A stretch of DNA of 64,000 nucleotides from Leisingera sp. ANG-M7 (GTDB lineage Bacteria; Pseudomonadota; Alphaproteobacteria; Rhodobacterales; Rhodobacteraceae). Within the stretch, counting starts at the first letter, position 1. Each line of letters begins with the position of its first letter. The notes beneath the pieces were generated by a model that was given only the letters and a program-made list of their open reading frames with translations, ran no database searches and had not been told where the DNA came from. A program made the translations under genes and the position numbers. The stretch covers positions 248,001 through 312,000 of the forward strand of contig NZ_JWLI01000001.1 in the NCBI RefSeq assembly GCF_000813965.1, written 5' to 3'. Shown here piece by piece: positions 62,952 to 64,000 of the stretch.

Positions 62952-63532
62952 TCACTGGCGCGGTCTGCAAGGGTGTTCAAAAAAGCCGCCAGTTTGCCCG
63001 AGCCACTTTCGGTCTGGATCGGCCCGCCGTCAGGGCCGGACACTTCATGCTTGCTCCGGTCAACGAACATTCCTAGATGCTTGCCCAGCTTTTCGAGCGC
63101 CGCCATTTTGTCCCAAGCCCGGATCTTGTGGACATGCTCGACAATCGGCCGGCCTTCCTCGTCCTGCTCGCCGCTTGGCTTCTTCACCACCTCAACAGAA
63201 CTGATGAACCCCGCCACATCATCATCCCAATCTTGCGCATCGATCAGCGCGCCGCCTGGCGTCAGCACCTTGCGCAGATCGGAGAACGCCACCTTCGCCA
63301 GTTCCTGCAGAACGCGATCCTGCGTGATCTCGGTGCGCTCGGCCCGCCGCTCCATGCCTTCTTGAACAGCCTTCTGGATTTCAGGTTTTTTCAAGAGGTC
63401 GAAGCCCTGACGGCCGGCTGTTTTCTCGCTGTACCCAGCACGAATTGCCGCCTGCGTAGCGTTCAGGTCGATCAGGTATTCTTCCGCGAAACGCTTCTGT
63501 TTTTCATTCATGGTCGCGTTATCGCCGCTCAT
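62948..63532 (-). CDS. Terminase small subunit (Terminase_2 family)
   Basis: The 194-residue protein has the TerS helix-turn-helix (KQKRFAEEYLIDLNATQAAI, then RAGYSEKTAGRQGFDLLKKP) followed by an oligomerisation region and a C-terminal tail (GKLAAFLNTLADRASE). It recognises the pac site. ATG 63532 has GGAGG 9 nt upstream; an internal ATG at 63511 is possible. TerS-TerL-portal are coupled by overlap. Confidence 0.92.
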   Translation of the reverse strand: MSGDNATMNEKQKRFAEEYLIDLNATQAAIRAGYSEKTAGRQGFDLLKKPEIQKAVQEGMERRAERTEITQDRVLQELAKVAFSDLRKVLTPGGALIDAQDWDDDVAGFISSVEVVKKPSGEQDEEGRPIVEHVHKIRAWDKMAALEKLGKHLGMFVDRSKHEVSGPDGGPIQTESGSGKLAAFLNTLADRASE

Positions 63533-63561
63533 AGGGGGCAACCTCCGCTGTTGAAGTTTGA

Positions 63562-63855
63562 TTAGACGTCAATCACGGCGATCTTGTCGCCTTCCTTCAG
63601 TGGGCCGAAGTCGCGGCAACCGCCTGCAGGAACCATGTAACTTGTAGATGCTGAGGCAATCGGGTTCTGCCCGAAAACCACATAGACAGACCCGCCATCA
63701 GAGCAAACTGACGCATACGCGCCGCCCGGTGCGGTCTCTGACCCCTGCTGAGTTGTTCCAGAGGACGTGATTTCTTCCGCCTTGTCTGGTGCCGGCGCAA
63801 GCACTGGAGCGCCGCCGCCCATCGCGCTTCCATAGGTTACGTGGACTGTTGCCAT
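63562..63855 (-). CDS. Small hypothetical phage protein, 97 aa
   Basis: It starts MATVHVTYGSAMGGGAPVLA and is Gly/Ser/Ala-rich with short strands (YASVCSDGGSVYVVFGQNP, AGGCRDFGPLKEGDKIAVI). A beta-barrel-like fold with two cysteines is likely. CAGGAG precedes the ATG. It lies upstream of TerS; a head decoration role is possible but not shown. Confidence 0.65.
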   Translation of the reverse strand: MATVHVTYGSAMGGGAPVLAPAPDKAEEITSSGTTQQGSETAPGGAYASVCSDGGSVYVVFGQNPIASASTSYMVPAGGCRDFGPLKEGDKIAVIDV

Positions 63856-63883
63856 AGTTCAGGCTCCTGTGCTGAGAATGCCG

Positions 63884-64000
63884 TTAGCTGCCAGGGGTGC
63901 GCAGCCGCTCTGTCAGGCTGGGCCGCCAATCATCTTCTACGCCGCTTGTCTCAATATCCTGCTCAAGGGCGCGGCAGATCATCCCGTCGAATGCACAGAG
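63884..64000 (-). CDS. C-terminal part of an unknown phage protein (cut by the window edge)
   Basis: The frame is open from the window edge for 38 codons before the stop at 63884; the visible end is DDWRPSLTERLRTPGS. The N-terminus lies beyond 64,000. It is upstream of the 97-aa gene on the same strand. Nothing more can be said. Confidence 0.5.
   Translation of the reverse strand, partial: LCAFDGMICRALEQDIETSGVEDDWRPSLTERLRTPGS

Larger units (their letters stand above)
40797..64000. mobile_element. P22-like podovirus prophage (left part; continues past the window)
   Basis: It starts at the tRNA-Val scar and includes accessory genes, a serine recombinase, appendage and lysis genes, and a late operon whose order TerS-TerL-portal-scaffold-coat-gp4-gp10-collar-gp14-gp7-gp20-gp16-tailspike matches P22. 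No integrase, repressor or replication gene is in view, so at least the early half and attR lie to the right. Gene integrity is high, with no broken late gene seen. Confidence 0.92.

Overview
The window looks like a chromosome segment from a marine alphaproteobacterium of the Roseobacter group (Rhodobacteraceae; Leisingera, Phaeobacter or Ruegeria-like). The evidence is the high GC content, several typical roseobacter proteins (DUF2852, DUF2189, long TRAP permeases, RTX-Hint protein), an ALAS-type hemA with an FnrL-like box, and a Rhodobacter-type tRNA-Asp. No database search was possible, so the genus is inference.

Bases 1-40,200 are mostly core genome. In order they hold: the N-terminal part of glnE (leftward); a DUF2852 protein, an RDD membrane protein, a Bpt/Ate aminoacyl-tRNA-protein transferase and a VOC protein; a dctPQM TRAP transporter (leftward) facing a Cache-type histidine kinase, its NarL-type response regulator and a GAF-LuxR regulator; a Tat-type lytic transglycosylase lipoprotein; a Tat-exported MBL-fold hydrolase; a 2OG-Fe(II) oxygenase-like protein; the ilvIH acetolactate synthase genes behind a readable attenuator with a branched-chain-rich leader peptide; an XRE regulator; a DUF2189 protein; prfB; an RTX-Hint protein; PBP1A and an AmiC-like amidase (cell wall); an aminotransferase; an M48 protease overlapping a DsbA-like oxidoreductase; ispG; a RodZ-like protein; hemA; an M20 dipeptidase; an orphan Imm11-like protein; a fluoroacetate-dehalogenase-like hydrolase; two small proteins; and three tandem tRNA-Asp genes.

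From about 40,800 to the window end lies a prophage. Its left boundary is a 52-bp fragment identical in layout to the 3' half of tRNA-Val(UAC), a typical attL scar. Next come a few small accessory genes, a serine recombinase, and a small DNA-binding-like protein facing a cluster of AT-rich inverted repeats. The rest is one long leftward late operon. Read in transcription order from the right edge it gives a small protein, TerS, TerL, portal, scaffold, coat, gp4-like, gp10-like, a collar fibre, gp14-like, three gp7/gp20/gp16-like ejection proteins, a GH24 lysozyme, a tailspike, a lysis cassette (two holin-like proteins, a NlpC/P60-like endolysin, an overlapping Rz/Rz1-type pair) and further appendage proteins. 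This is the gene order of a P22-like podovirus. The lysogeny, replication and integrase genes and the intact tRNA-Val should lie beyond base 64,000.

Many late genes overlap by ATGA or TGATG and are probably translationally coupled. Several long open frames on the opposite strands (for example over PBP1A, the tailspike and the coat gene) are shadows caused by high GC and were left out.
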